NCBI GenBank assembly: GCA_036676295.1
Contig: JAKFDE010000016.1
Coordinates: forward strand, 558,001-622,000
DNA: 64,000 bases
Origin: UBA4416 sp036676295
GTDB taxonomy: Bacteria; Bacteroidota; Bacteroidia; B-17B0; Aurantibacillaceae
Direction: 5' to 3'
The position numbers were made by a program, and so were the translations under genes. Numbering within the stretch: the stretch's first letter is position 1; the number at the start of each line of letters is the position of its first letter. Under the pieces are notes generated by a model. That model was not told the origin of the DNA. It was given only the letters and a program-made list of their open reading frames with translations, and searched no databases. Shown piece by piece: positions 50,322 through 58,469 of the stretch.

Positions 50322-52018
50322 TTGGTGTATTTTTTTCGACGGATAAATAATTGCAATAAGCCAAAGCTAAAGATCAATACTAAAGGCAGACCTACATTTA
50401 TTAATTTCCATTTGGTTTGTTGTGTGGAGATCTTCTTTTTATCCAACAATCTTAATTTAATTTCACGAGAACGCAATTGCAACAAGCCTTCATCGTCTAA
50501 TAAATAGTTCATGCAGTTTAATAAGAACGTTTTATTAGCAAATTGTTGTTTCATGTAAATATCATAACCAACAGGGTAAACCATTCCTGTATTTCTTTGG
50601 TATTCACTTTTTCCAATATCTCCATCAGCTACCACGATCATACGAGTTGGTTTACTTTTGGTTTTAAAATCATACGCGCTATCTGATTCAAAGCGCATTG
50701 GAATACGATTTTTGTATAAGGATTCAAATTTACCTTCGAGCAAGCACGCCACATTTTGAAATGAATTTCGGTACTGATCTTCTTTGGGTTTATATTTAAT
50801 AGTACCTAAAGCAATACGTGCCGGTGTTGGTTGCGTTTTGGTATATTTAGACGTTTGCAACAAAATAGTTTTGGTTACATCTCTGGCAAATACGGTATCA
50901 ATGGTTCCAATGTATTCTGTTTTTATCAGATCCAGATTTTTTACAATAGGATGGTTTGATGTGGGTAATAATAATGGATAATACATCCATGGAAACATCT
51001 GAAAATTTGGCTGACCTTGCTTGAAACCAACATTAACAGGCACTTGGGAGCATTGCAGATCTTGCACTAATACCGGATTTAATCGTACACCGTATTTAAA
51101 TAAGATATCATCTAAATTTAATTCATTTTTAAATCCAAGAGTATAACCTCTTCTGGCCATAGTGTCTCTGTCAACAAAAACAGGTTCTACTAACCACAAG
51201 GCTTTACCTCCATGCATGATAAACTGATCAATAATGAATTTATCTTTCTCATCAAATACCGAATCGGGTTGTGCGATCACAATAGCATCAGCACCTTTTA
51301 AAGCGTATAATTTATGGTTAATGTTAATTCGCGACACATTGTAATATTCCGTCAGCGAATGCATAAAATCTGCTGCCTGAATCGTATCTAACTCGCCATG
51401 TCCTTCTACAAAAAGAACTTCCGGTTTTTTAATCAATGTTGTTTTACGAATACTATTAGATAAACCATACTCTAACTCTTGCACCGAATTATTTACACTT
51501 TGCTCCTGCTCAAATCCAATTTGATCCTTATAAATTTGCCAAACACTTTCTTTTCCTTTATACGTAATAATAGCGCCTGGCCAAATTAGCGTTTCGGATG
51601 TTTTTTGTTCGCTTCTATCAACAATTTGATGAGGCATGATTCCTTTATCAAACAATTGCTTTTCTACTTTATCCGTCTCCTCTTTATTTTCGTTGTCTAA
51701 TGGATTGATCAATTCATATTCCAGATTATTATTGGAATAAGCTCTGAATTCATCCAGTAATTCTTTTGTTTCGATTTTTAATCGTGTAAAACTTGGATTA
51801 AAATCACCTTGCAGGTATACTTTTACATACACTACATCATCCAAACTCTTTAATAATTTTTTGGTAGATTCTGAAAGTGTATAACGTTTTTCGGAAGTTA
51901 AATCGAAGCGTTTGAAAGCAAAAGAGCAAATAAAATTGATCAAGATGAGTATTGCCGCAGCAACTATCACCATGGCAATATCTTTTCGTTTACTATTAGT
52001 AGATGCTTGTTTTGCCAT
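50318..52018 (-). CDS. gldG: Gliding-motility ABC transporter substrate-binding/auxiliary protein
   Basis: 566 residues from the ATG at 52016-52018 (an upstream GTG in frame at 52024 is inside gldF). One membrane helix near the start (about 14-36, DIAMVIVAAAILILINF), RFDLTSEKRYTLSESTKKLL (about 40-59), a large periplasmic GATase-like domain, ...KPEVLFVEGHGELDTIQAADF (in parts), DAIVIAQPDSVFDEKDKFIID (about 235-255), GKALWLVEP, and a second helix near the C-terminus (about 540-558) followed by LFIRRKK. GldG together with GldF and the ATPase GldA is required for gliding in Flavobacterium johnsoniae. GldA is not coded in the window. Coupled with gldF (one-base overlap) and with the DUF4340 gene. 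Confidence 0.88.
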   Translation of the reverse strand: MAKQASTNSKRKDIAMVIVAAAILILINFICSFAFKRFDLTSEKRYTLSESTKKLLKSLDDVVYVKVYLQGDFNPSFTRLKIETKELLDEFRAYSNNNLEYELINPLDNENKEETDKVEKQLFDKGIMPHQIVDRSEQKTSETLIWPGAIITYKGKESVWQIYKDQIGFEQEQSVNNSVQELEYGLSNSIRKTTLIKKPEVLFVEGHGELDTIQAADFMHSLTEYYNVSRININHKLYALKGADAIVIAQPDSVFDEKDKFIIDQFIMHGGKALWLVEPVFVDRDTMARRGYTLGFKNELNLDDILFKYGVRLNPVLVQDLQCSQVPVNVGFKQGQPNFQMFPWMYYPLLLPTSNHPIVKNLDLIKTEYIGTIDTVFARDVTKTILLQTSKYTKTQPTPARIALGTIKYKPKEDQYRNSFQNVACLLEGKFESLYKNRIPMRFESDSAYDFKTKSKPTRMIVVADGDIGKSEYQRNTGMVYPVGYDIYMKQQFANKTFLLNCMNYLLDDEGLLQLRSREIKLRLLDKKKISTQQTKWKLINVGLPLVLIFSFGLLQLFIRRKKYTK

Positions 52019-52758
52019 TACCACTTTCTGCTTTGTAAAACTAATTTCGATAACACATTAAACAATATGATCACGCTTAAAAAATAGATCACATCACGCG
52101 AATCCACTACGCCACGGCTCATGCTGATATAATGTTCGTTCATTCCAAGGCCTTTTACAAAAGCATCATGCTTGCCAAATAAACCCGATGAAGAAATAAA
52201 TTCGAAACCAATAAAAGTAATGAAGCATAACAATAAAGACATGATAAAAGCAATGACCTGGTTTTCGGAAATTGCTGATGCAAAAATACCCACGGCCACA
52301 AAACCTGCTCCTAAAAACAATAAGCCTAAATAAGAACCCCACATTCCACCTGTATCAATATTACCTTTTGGGTAACCTAACTGATGAACGGAATAATAAT
52401 AAATTAATGTGGGTAATAAAGAAACGATCACTAAAATAACGCCGGCAAAATATTTAGCCAATACAATTTGTAATTCTGTTAAAGGCCGTGTTAAGAGTAA
52501 TTCAATGGTACCGGTTTTCTTTTCTTCCGAAAAACTACGCATGGTAATAGCCGGAATTAAGAATAAATAAACCCAAGGTGCCAAAATAAATAAGGAGTCA
52601 ATGCTAGCAAAACCATTATCCAATACATTAGAGCCGGCGCTTTCTGAAGGCACCAACCACATGAAAGTTCCAATACCGGTTATAAAAACCCCAATGGCAA
52701 TGTAACCGATCAATGAACTTAAAAAGCTACGTATTTCTTTAACTAATAGGGTAAACAT
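52018..52758 (-). CDS. gldF: Gliding-motility ABC transporter permease
   Basis: 246 residues with six membrane helices (for example about 16-35, 55-73, 96-116, 140-160, 164-183, 222-240). MFTLLVKEIRSFLSSLIGYIAI opens the ABC-2 type fold; LIPAITMRSFSEEKKTGTIELLLTRP (about 67-92, in parts) contains the cytoplasmic R-x-x-S-E-E-K-x-x-G-T-x-E-x-L-L-T-x-P element shared by NosY/GldF-type permeases. It makes, with gldG and the remote GldA ATPase, the ABC complex tied to gliding and T9SS function. First gene of the unit with gldG and DUF4340, 75 bp after the end of the secreted Ig-like gene. Confidence 0.9.
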   Translation of the reverse strand: MFTLLVKEIRSFLSSLIGYIAIGVFITGIGTFMWLVPSESAGSNVLDNGFASIDSLFILAPWVYLFLIPAITMRSFSEEKKTGTIELLLTRPLTELQIVLAKYFAGVILVIVSLLPTLIYYYSVHQLGYPKGNIDTGGMWGSYLGLLFLGAGFVAVGIFASAISENQVIAFIMSLLLCFITFIGFEFISSSGLFGKHDAFVKGLGMNEHYISMSRGVVDSRDVIYFLSVIILFNVLSKLVLQSRKW

Positions 52759-52832
52759 ACAAGTCCCAAAAATAGCAATAGATTTTAAAATATGCTATTG
52801 GATTAGTTAAAGATTGTAAAATAGCCAAGATG

Positions 52833-54095
52833 CTACTTATTCGTATATGCCATAGGATCGTAGATCAACTCCAGAGCTCCGCTTTTTTTAAGATCAGAAA
52901 TAACTGTGGTCAATTTATTTTTAACGCCGTCGTTGATGCTGATAGCGGCTGTATTGGGAGGAACCAAGCCTAAGTTTAAAGCATGCATCACTATCACATT
53001 TTTACCCGGTTCTAAATTCAATAAGATCTCTTGCTTTGTTTTAGTTACTGTCATGTTTTCTACAATCAATTCTCCATTCAAGTAAACTGAGATCTGATCG
53101 CCATCTACTCTGTTTTTATCCCACAGCAACAGTTTAACAGAGCTGTTTGATACAGTAAGCGTCTCTTGGATCACAATTTTTCTTCCATTTAATTTCCGCT
53201 TATGCACTATCTTTTTGTGAACAATAGTCACGGCTGAATCAACCTGTTTTTTCTCAATAACGATCGAATCTTTTGGTTCTTCTTTTTTAGGGCTGGTTAC
53301 ATTGATTGAAACGGTAGCTGTTAAAGGTTCGCAGCCTTTTTGATGACTGGTTACAGTATATACCATATTCTCCTCAGGTGTAGCGGTAACTATACTTCCG
53401 GTAGCTGAACTTAAAGTACTTGCTGAACTCCAAGTATAATCAGACGACCCCTGCACGGTAAAAGTAACCGAACTGCCTAGTTCAACAGAAGTAGCTGATG
53501 CCAAAATTTTTAATGGGCCGGCACACTTGTTATTATTAAACACAAAATTATCAATGTTTACCCATTCCGAAATACCTCCCTTTGTCATTTGAACCGTAAT
53601 AAAGCGACCGTTGTTTGGGGCCACAAAGGTAAAGGTACGTTTTGTCCAAACATTATGTACAGCCAGTTCAGAAGTAGTGTGAACTACAGTTCCAAAATTG
53701 GTATTGCTGGTTGAAAGCCCTATTTGAATTGGCGAAACCTGATAACCGGAAGCCCGTCTGTCATAAAAGGAAATAGAATAAGATCTTCCTTCAACTAAAG
53801 GAGTTGTTAAAGCCAAGGCAACAATATCAGTTCCTCCACCGGTGATAGCAATATACCAAGTGCCGTTTTGAGCACCACTTCCGCCATAAGCCGAAGATTT
53901 AATGATATCTACATCGCCATAAGAACCAAACGATGTAACTCCGGGAAGTTTTGCATTACAATCTGCATTTGAAAGATTGATCTGATCGCTCCCTCCGGCT
54001 AAATTATCTTCAAAATTGCCATTTACAAATGTTTGTGCATTAAATGCCTGAAACAAAAGACAGCTTACGATGGTTAAAATATTTTTAGCTAACAT
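52833..54095 (-). CDS. Secreted Ig-like domain protein
   Basis: 420 residues. Signal peptide about 1-21 (AFNAQ). Residues 22-190 form a carbohydrate-binding-like jelly roll: FVNGNFEDNLAGGSDQIN, KLPGVTSFGSYGDVDII and an ending W-V-N-I-D-N-F. Residues 195-270 form one Ig-like domain (LGSSVTFTVQGSSDYTW ... YTVTSHQKGCEP) related to those of the M43 protease at 40567-44502. A Lys/Glu/Val-rich linker (about 270-310) leads to a last beta-rich domain (about 311-405) that reads GRKIVIQETLTVSNSSVKLLLWDKN and GDQISVYLNGELIVEN. No T9SS sorting tail was found, so export is by Sec and perhaps retention in the periplasm. Function unknown. Confidence 0.6.
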   Translation of the reverse strand: MLAKNILTIVSCLLFQAFNAQTFVNGNFEDNLAGGSDQINLSNADCNAKLPGVTSFGSYGDVDIIKSSAYGGSGAQNGTWYIAITGGGTDIVALALTTPLVEGRSYSISFYDRRASGYQVSPIQIGLSTSNTNFGTVVHTTSELAVHNVWTKRTFTFVAPNNGRFITVQMTKGGISEWVNIDNFVFNNNKCAGPLKILASATSVELGSSVTFTVQGSSDYTWSSASTLSSATGSIVTATPEENMVYTVTSHQKGCEPLTATVSINVTSPKKEEPKDSIVIEKKQVDSAVTIVHKKIVHKRKLNGRKIVIQETLTVSNSSVKLLLWDKNRVDGDQISVYLNGELIVENMTVTKTKQEILLNLEPGKNVIVMHALNLGLVPPNTAAISINDGVKNKLTTVISDLKKSGALELIYDPMAYTNK

Positions 54096-54277
54096 AGACT
54101 TGAGATTTTACATTTAGATGCGGTGATTTCTTTTTTCCATAACTGTATTAATTTTAAATCTCAATAAACGTATTATCGTGCCACAGAATTGTTAATTCTG
54201 TTAAATATTGCTTAATAAATTAGGCTTAAATCAAACAATAAACAGTACTTTAGATACCTCTTAATTTGTTAAGGATA

Positions 54278-54910
54278 ATGCAACTATTTACAAATTTTAT
54301 ATCCTATTTATTTCATCCATTACTGATGGCAACTTATGGATGTATATTGGTATTTTTTGGCTTAACCGATAGCATCTATTTTATTTTTACTCCCTTAAAA
54401 GTGAAGGTAGTTATTACACTAACTGTTTTAGCTTTTACTTTTTTACTGCCAACCTTAAATTTATTGATCCTTTATAAGATGGGGTATGTATCCTCATTAA
54501 AAATAGAAAATCGCAAAGAGCGAACCTTCCCTTTAGTTATTACTGCCTTTTGTTACTTTGGATTATTTTACCTGATCTACGATTTTAATATTTGGCCGGC
54601 AATAAAATTATTTATTTTGGGTGGAGGTATTTGTATTTTATGTACCGCTATTATTAACCTTTGGTGGCAAATTAGTGCGCACATGGTCGGCATTGGAGGC
54701 GTATTAGGTGCATTGATCGCTTTAAGTATTTTCTTGCAAATGCCTTTATTCATGACTATCTCATGTTGTATTCTTTTAGCCGGCATTATTGGCTTTGCCC
54801 GTTTGCGTTTATTAGCTCATACTCCCGCACAGGTTTATACAGGGTTTGCCTTTGGTTGCGTAATGCAGTTTTCTTTATTTTTACTAGCCCAAACCTATAC
54901 CTTTATTTAG
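54278..54910 (+). CDS. PAP2-like membrane protein with altered motif 3
   Basis: 210 residues from the ATG at 54278, preceded by AAGGA; the frame's TTG at 54266 is less likely. Five or six membrane helices. Three blocks resemble the phosphatase motifs of type 2 phosphatidic acid phosphatases: KIENRKERTFP (about 74-84; usual K-x6-RP), WQISAHMVGIGG (about 133-144; usual PSGH) and ARLRLLAHTPAQVYTGFAFG (about 172-191; usual SR-x5-H-x3-D). In the third, Asp is replaced by Gln. The His of motif 3 and the Arg are kept. It could be a lipid phosphatase variant or an inactive relative. It starts a plus-strand run with the SDR gene two bases later. Confidence 0.68.
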   Translation: MQLFTNFISYLFHPLLMATYGCILVFFGLTDSIYFIFTPLKVKVVITLTVLAFTFLLPTLNLLILYKMGYVSSLKIENRKERTFPLVITAFCYFGLFYLIYDFNIWPAIKLFILGGGICILCTAIINLWWQISAHMVGIGGVLGALIALSIFLQMPLFMTISCCILLAGIIGFARLRLLAHTPAQVYTGFAFGCVMQFSLFLLAQTYTFI

Positions 54911-54911
54911 T

Positions 54912-55925
54912 ATGAATTTAATAACAGGCGCAACAGGATTAGTAGGTGCTCATGTGGCTTTGCAGCTTTTAGAGCAAGGCAAGCCGGTTACAGCTATTAA
55001 AAGACAAGACAGTGATGTTTCTAAAACTAAAACGCTGTTTTCTTATTACTCAAAAAACGCAGAAGTTTTATTCGACCAAGTCAAATGGATCGAAGCTGAT
55101 GTGTGTGATATTTATTCGTTATTAGATGCATTAGAAGGCATTGATACTGTTTACCATTGCGCAGGTTTTGTTTCTTTTAATTCAAAAGACAGAAAACAAA
55201 TGCATAAGATCAATAACGAAGGAACCGGTAATTTGGTAAATGCCTGTTTAGAAAAAAATACTCGTGTATTATGTCATGTAAGTTCCATTGCTACTTTACA
55301 AAATCCGGATATTACCAAAAACATCAACGAATCCGTCTACTGGAAATCATCACCAACTGCCAGCGAATATGCCATTAGTAAATATAATGGAGAACGCGAA
55401 GTGTGGCGCGGCATCGAAGAAGGGTTACAAGCAGTCATCGTCAACCCGGGTGTTATTATTGGCCCCGGCTTTTGGCATCAGAGTTCCGGCAAGATCATTA
55501 AAAATGGATACGACGGAACTTCATTTTACACAAATGGTTCTACCGGCATGATCGACGCAAAAGATGTAGCCACTTGTATGATACAACTCGTAGAGAAACA
55601 ACAATTTGGCAAACGCTTTATTTTAATTGAAAATAATTATTCCTTCAAAGAATTGTTCTCTCTGGTTCAACAACAATTTGGTAAAAAAGCACCAAATATT
55701 GAAGCCGGAAAATGGCTCTTAAAAATAGCTCAATACTTAGATGGATTAAGAAGTTTATTTACAGGCAAGGAACAGATCATCACTAAAGAAACCGTGATTG
55801 CTGCTTTAGAAAAAAACACTTTTAATAATCAAAAAATAAAAGACACGTTGCACTATCAATTTACCAGTTTATCTGATTCTATTAAGTTTGCCTGTGAAGC
55901 TTATACTAATGATTTAAAACGCTAA
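54912..55925 (+). CDS. NAD-dependent epimerase/dehydratase (extended SDR)
   Basis: 337 residues. NLITGATGLVGAHVALQLLE (2-21) holds the Gly motif TGATGLVG for NAD(P). IDTVYHCAGFVSFNSKDRKQ (about 77-96), VSSIATLQN (about 125-133) and SEYAISKYNGEREVWRGIEE (about 153-172) with the catalytic Tyr-x3-Lys, and VIVNPGVIIGPGFW (about 176-189) with NPG typical of extended SDRs. It resembles dihydroflavonol reductase/3-beta-HSD-like enzymes. Substrate unknown. It is between the PAP2-like gene and the CapA-like gene (gaps of 1 and 3 bases), so one unit is likely. Cytoplasmic. Confidence 0.86.
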   Translation: MNLITGATGLVGAHVALQLLEQGKPVTAIKRQDSDVSKTKTLFSYYSKNAEVLFDQVKWIEADVCDIYSLLDALEGIDTVYHCAGFVSFNSKDRKQMHKINNEGTGNLVNACLEKNTRVLCHVSSIATLQNPDITKNINESVYWKSSPTASEYAISKYNGEREVWRGIEEGLQAVIVNPGVIIGPGFWHQSSGKIIKNGYDGTSFYTNGSTGMIDAKDVATCMIQLVEKQQFGKRFILIENNYSFKELFSLVQQQFGKKAPNIEAGKWLLKIAQYLDGLRSLFTGKEQIITKETVIAALEKNTFNNQKIKDTLHYQFTSLSDSIKFACEAYTNDLKR

Positions 55926-55928
55926 TAC

Positions 55929-57167
55929 ATGTTTAAATTTTTTACTCAATTTATTGTTCTCTCTCTATTTGCATTAAGCTTAAATGCGTGTAAAACTACT
56001 GAGAAAACGACCGGCACAGAAACTGATCAAAGCCCTGCTGTTACTATTATTCAGGAGCCTGAAAAAGTAATTGAAAATAAACCTTTGGTGAATTATTTCC
56101 CACCGGCAAAAGATTCTATTAATGAAATTACGATCAACTTGGTTGGCGACCTCATGTGCCATAAACCACAAACCACTAACGCAGAAGTAAGCCCGGGTGT
56201 TTACGATTTTAAACCAAGTTTTGAATACATCAAACCTTATTTGCAAGATGCTGATATTACCATTGGTAATTTAGAAACTACCTTTGCCGGAACCGGCAGG
56301 CCTTATGCAGGTTATCCGGCTTTCAATTCTCCTGATGCGTATTGCGCCGCTTTAAAAGATGCCGGCTTTGATTTTTTGGTAACGGCTAATAACCACAGCA
56401 TGGATACGCAAGAAGATGGATTACTAAGAACCATTGACGTGATCAAAAAAAACAATTTAGGTTATGCCGGTACTTATCTTAATCAACGCGACCATGACTC
56501 TATACGAATTGTAGACATCAAAGGATTTAAACTCGCCATCTTAAATTACACCTATGGTACCAATGGCTCTTATCCTTCCGGTCAGCATAAATACATGTTG
56601 AACGTGATTGATTCGGCAGGCATTACCGATGCTGTAAAAGCTGCTAAACAAAAGGGCTGCGATATGGTGTTGGTATTTTATCATATGGGTTTAGAAAATA
56701 TTACGGAACCCACCCAAGCTCAAAAAGATGCCGTGAGATTTGCCTTAGATGCCGGTGCGCATTTAGTGATCGGGGCTCACCCACATGTGATAGGGCCAAC
56801 TCAGGTTGTTTATTCAAAAGCCATTAACGACACTGCTTTTGTGGCTTACTCTTTAGGTAATTTTTTGTCTAATCAATACTGGCGTTATACAGATGCCGGA
56901 GTAATTTTAAAATTAACCGTTCAAAAAAATATTACTCAAAAAACCAGTTCATACAAAAGCGCCAGCTATTTACCAACTTGGGTTTATCGTGGCGATGGCG
57001 CAAAAAAAATGCACATTTTATTTCCGGCACAATGGGCGAAAGATTCTACCAAACTCCCTGAATTTTTAAACGCTTCTCACAAACAAAAAATGGCAGAAGC
57101 ATTTGAAGATACTAAACTGATACTTACTAAAAATAATCCAAGTATCCAACTGAATTCTGTAAAATAG
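55929..57167 (+). CDS. CapA-family lipoprotein (metallophosphatase-like)
   Basis: 412 residues. Lipobox LFALSLNACKTT (Cys about 21). The CapA/PgsA domain (about 65-350) holds INLVGDLMCHKPQ (about 70-82) with the GD-x-M metal site, ADITIGNLETTFAGTGRPY (about 106-124), FDFLVTANNHSMD (about 147-159; A-N-N-H), LVFYHMGLENITEP (about 243-256), GAHLVIGAHPHVIGP (about 271-285) with G-x-H-P-H, and VAYSLGNFLSNQYW (about 302-315; SLGN). The His/Asp ligands of a calcineurin-like dimetal centre are all there. The family supports poly-gamma-glutamate capsule synthesis in Bacillus; in Bacteroidota the substrate is unknown. It follows the SDR gene by three bases. Confidence 0.85.
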   Translation: MFKFFTQFIVLSLFALSLNACKTTEKTTGTETDQSPAVTIIQEPEKVIENKPLVNYFPPAKDSINEITINLVGDLMCHKPQTTNAEVSPGVYDFKPSFEYIKPYLQDADITIGNLETTFAGTGRPYAGYPAFNSPDAYCAALKDAGFDFLVTANNHSMDTQEDGLLRTIDVIKKNNLGYAGTYLNQRDHDSIRIVDIKGFKLAILNYTYGTNGSYPSGQHKYMLNVIDSAGITDAVKAAKQKGCDMVLVFYHMGLENITEPTQAQKDAVRFALDAGAHLVIGAHPHVIGPTQVVYSKAINDTAFVAYSLGNFLSNQYWRYTDAGVILKLTVQKNITQKTSSYKSASYLPTWVYRGDGAKKMHILFPAQWAKDSTKLPEFLNASHKQKMAEAFEDTKLILTKNNPSIQLNSVK

Positions 57168-57204
57168 TTGAACTCAACTTATTTGAAAAAAAGTTCAAAA
57201 AAAT

Positions 57205-57234
57205 TTTGCTTAATAACATAAAAGTGTACCTTAG
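57205..57234 (+). promoter_or_regulatory. Bacteroidota-type promoter before the deoxynucleoside kinase
   Basis: TTTG at 57205-57208 and TACCTTAG at 57227-57234 are 18 bases apart, close to the -33/-7 consensus TTTG-N19-TAnnTTTG. They stand about 36 bases ahead of the ATG at 57270. No other good candidate lies in the 102-bp gap. Confidence 0.5.
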
Positions 57235-57269
57235 TATATTATAAATTGATGATTTTTAGATAGAAGATT

Positions 57270-57887
57270 ATGCATATAGCTATTGCCGGTAATATCGGTT
57301 CGGGAAAGACAACATTAACATCATTATTAGCCAAGCATTATAAATGGACTCCTCATTACGAGGATGCTGACGATAATCCCTATTTAAATGACTTTTACGA
57401 CGATATGCAGCGTTGGTCCTTTAATTTACAAGTATACTTCTTAAATTCTCGATTCGGACAGGTACAGGAAATACGCCAGGGAAAGCAAAAAGTTGTTCAG
57501 GATAGAACAATTTATGAAGATGCGTACATTTTTGCACCAAATTTGCATGCAATGGGTTTAATGACCACACGCGACTATGATAACTACTTTAATTTGTTTA
57601 AATTGATGGATAGTTTAGTAAAAGCGCCTGATCTGATAATTTATTTGAGAGCATCGGTTCCTACATTAGTGAAACAAATACAAAAACGCGGTAGAGACTA
57701 TGAAAACTCTATTCGTTTAGACTATTTAAAACGATTGAATGAACGCTACGAAGCATGGATCTCTACTTACGAAGGCGGGAAATTATTGATCGTAGATATT
57801 GATGAAGTGAACTTTTCAGAAAATAAAGAGGATCTTGGAAAAGTAATAAGAATGATCGATGCCGAAGTAAACGGCTTATTTAAATAA
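57270..57887 (+). CDS. Deoxynucleoside kinase
   Basis: Phosphorylates a deoxynucleoside using ATP for the dNTP salvage pathway. 205 residues, normal for the dGK/dCK/dAK group. The P-loop GNIGSGKTTL (7-16), HYEDADDNPYLNDFYDD (about 29-45) with the substrate-pocket acid, RWSFNLQVYFLNSRF (about 48-62), VVQDRTIYEDAYIF (about 74-87) holding the DR-x-x-x-E/D-D motif, and LRASVPTLVKQIQKRGRDYE (about 126-145) with the LID Arg residues. Specificity is not clear. It is followed by the SiaB-like gene after 6 bases, so the pair is probably one transcript under the promoter at 57205. Confidence 0.92.
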   Translation: MHIAIAGNIGSGKTTLTSLLAKHYKWTPHYEDADDNPYLNDFYDDMQRWSFNLQVYFLNSRFGQVQEIRQGKQKVVQDRTIYEDAYIFAPNLHAMGLMTTRDYDNYFNLFKLMDSLVKAPDLIIYLRASVPTLVKQIQKRGRDYENSIRLDYLKRLNERYEAWISTYEGGKLLIVDIDEVNFSENKEDLGKVIRMIDAEVNGLFK

Positions 57888-57893
57888 GAATTA

Positions 57894-58469
57894 TTGAGCA
57901 ATAACACACATAACGAAAAAGAATTTGTTCAAAAAGAATACGAACAGTTACTTCAGGCTTATCAGCAGAAGGACACTGTTCTGGTTTCTCATTTTGGTGA
58001 ATTATCACAAAGTGTGATCTCAACGTTGGAAAGTAGTGTGGAAGAAAAGGTAGCTTCTTTAGAAATTCCAAAAGGCCCCTTAAAAAAGATATTCTTTATC
58101 AGTGTTGAAACCTTACAAAACATGTTGATCCACGGCCACAAAAATGGTGATGGCAAACAACATAATTTTTTCATGCTAATTAAAAATGGCGTAAAAATGA
58201 ATGTGGTTTCTGCTAACTTAATTGCTAATACCGCTGTACCCGCTATTGAAAAACAGATCAATGTGATCAATTCTTTTGATGATGAAAAAGCATTGAAAGC
58301 TTTTTACATTGAACACTTAGAAAATAATACCATGAGTGATAAAGGCGGCGCAGGTTTAGGCTTTATTACCATTGGCATGAAGAGCGGCAATAAATTAAAA
58401 GTAGACTTTCAGAAGATCAACGATCAGTTTTCTTTATTTACATTAACCTCTACGGTAAGCTTAGAATAA
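57894..58469 (+). CDS. SiaB-family protein kinase (GHKL-like)
   Basis: 191 residues, starting at TTG 57894; no ATG is found earlier than the catalytic part. In the first 60 residues it is helical; FFISVETLQNMLIHGHKN (about 65-82) is an N-box-like sequence with Asn for ATP and Mg, and SDKGGAGLGFITIGMKSG (about 147-164) is the G-box-like loop. The rest forms the alpha/beta sandwich of GHKL ATPases. SiaB of Pseudomonas phosphorylates the anti-sigma-antagonist-like SiaC and controls the SiaD diguanylate cyclase. No SiaA or SiaC homologue was seen here. The 3' end overlaps the convergent amidohydrolase gene by nine bases. Confidence 0.75.
   Translation: MSNNTHNEKEFVQKEYEQLLQAYQQKDTVLVSHFGELSQSVISTLESSVEEKVASLEIPKGPLKKIFFISVETLQNMLIHGHKNGDGKQHNFFMLIKNGVKMNVVSANLIANTAVPAIEKQINVINSFDDEKALKAFYIEHLENNTMSDKGGAGLGFITIGMKSGNKLKVDFQKINDQFSLFTLTSTVSLE

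Noticed and set aside
49975..50346. 123-codon plus-strand frame opposite DUF4340
   Set aside because: Antisense of a gene with clear operon coupling; no independent coding sign.
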